Assembly (NCBI RefSeq): GCF_937770335.1
Contig: NZ_CALJHY010000005.1
Location: 1 to 64,000 of the forward strand
DNA from: an uncultured Glaciecola sp.
GTDB lineage: Bacteria; Pseudomonadota; Gammaproteobacteria; Enterobacterales; Alteromonadaceae
Direction: 5' to 3'
DNA length: 64,000 nt
A program made the position numbers and the translations under genes. Positions 63,979-64,000 of this stretch are shown one piece after another. How positions within the stretch are numbered: position 1 is the first letter of the stretch; every line of letters begins with the position of its first letter. The notes below the pieces were generated by a model. It worked only from the letters and a program-made list of their open reading frames with translations. It did not search any database and had not been told where the DNA came from.

Positions 63979-64000
63979 TACTAAATGTACTCAATAATAT

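Noticed and set aside
1-64000. CRISPR array, rRNA or tRNA genes
   Set aside because: No regularly spaced direct repeats and no cloverleaf or rRNA-like sequence were seen on either strand.

Overview
The window reads as a moderately AT-rich chromosomal segment of a marine gammaproteobacterium, most likely from the Alteromonadaceae (Glaciecola/Paraglaciecola-like). The evidence is the gmk-rpoZ-spoT neighbourhood followed by ridA, trmH, rsmJ and recG, the hemCDXY operon, pbpC next to a large alpha-2-macroglobulin, a glutathionylspermidine synthetase/amidase, and both PEP-CTERM and GlyGly-CTERM proteins. The family assignment is inference from gene content. No rRNA, tRNA, CRISPR array, prophage or intact insertion sequence is visible.

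Layout. 1-2.3 kb: proton-translocating transhydrogenase genes (pntA second part, running off the window, and pntA first part with a +1 frameshift), then an unlisted relic of a pyridine-nucleotide oxidoreductase resembling NirB. 2.3-4.5 kb: feoA-feoB ferrous iron uptake, feoB frameshifted, with a perfect 9-1-9 Fur-like palindrome upstream. 4.6-7.4 kb: a TetR regulator divergent from an FAD amine oxidase and a ChrR-like cupin, with ATCGAT-centred palindromes between them. 7.7-9.2 kb: a lipoprotein carrying an HEYYH zincin motif. 9.5-18.4 kb: housekeeping and stress genes (CPA1 antiporter, thioredoxin 2, glutathione transferase, glutaminase, SirB-like protein, Gss, SPFH/NfeD pair). 18.4-21.3 kb: a gene-poor decayed stretch with IS3-family relics, a PEP-CTERM protein and a broken ankyrin gene. 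21.3-32.6 kb: a long minus-strand block of YhiN-like flavoprotein, Prx5, rsmJ, recG, a SYLF lipoprotein, an exported AhpC/TSA protein, trmH, ridA, spoT, rpoZ and gmk. 32.7-37.8 kb: plus-strand cyaY, esterase, hemC, hemD, hemX, hemY. 38.0-48.4 kb: an HTH-receiver fusion, a GlyGly-CTERM cyclophilin, pbpC and a 2008-residue alpha-2-macroglobulin. 48.4-64 kb: accessory metabolism and regulation, including a sterol desaturase-type hydroxylase, a repeat-built lipoprotein, a NYN protein, a haloalkane dehalogenase, cytochrome b561, pckA, two more GST-fold proteins, an orphan 7TM-DISM hybrid kinase, a lysozyme-like candidate, a LysE exporter and two LysR regulators.

Themes. Thiol and peroxide metabolism recurs (Gss, three GST-fold proteins, thioredoxin 2, two peroxiredoxin-family proteins). 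Cell-envelope proteins recur too (A2M/PBP1C, two sortase-type C-terminal anchors, three lipoproteins). Three genes (pntA, feoB, ankyrin) carry single-base frameshifts. The two in otherwise well-conserved genes lie in short homopolymers, so sequencing error must be excluded before calling them pseudogenes. I saw no unmistakable new multi-gene system. The best leads are the zincin lipoprotein, the 18/19-residue VNG-repeat lipoprotein, the excisionase-type HTH fused to a receiver domain, and the TetR/amine oxidase/cupin unit with its palindromes.
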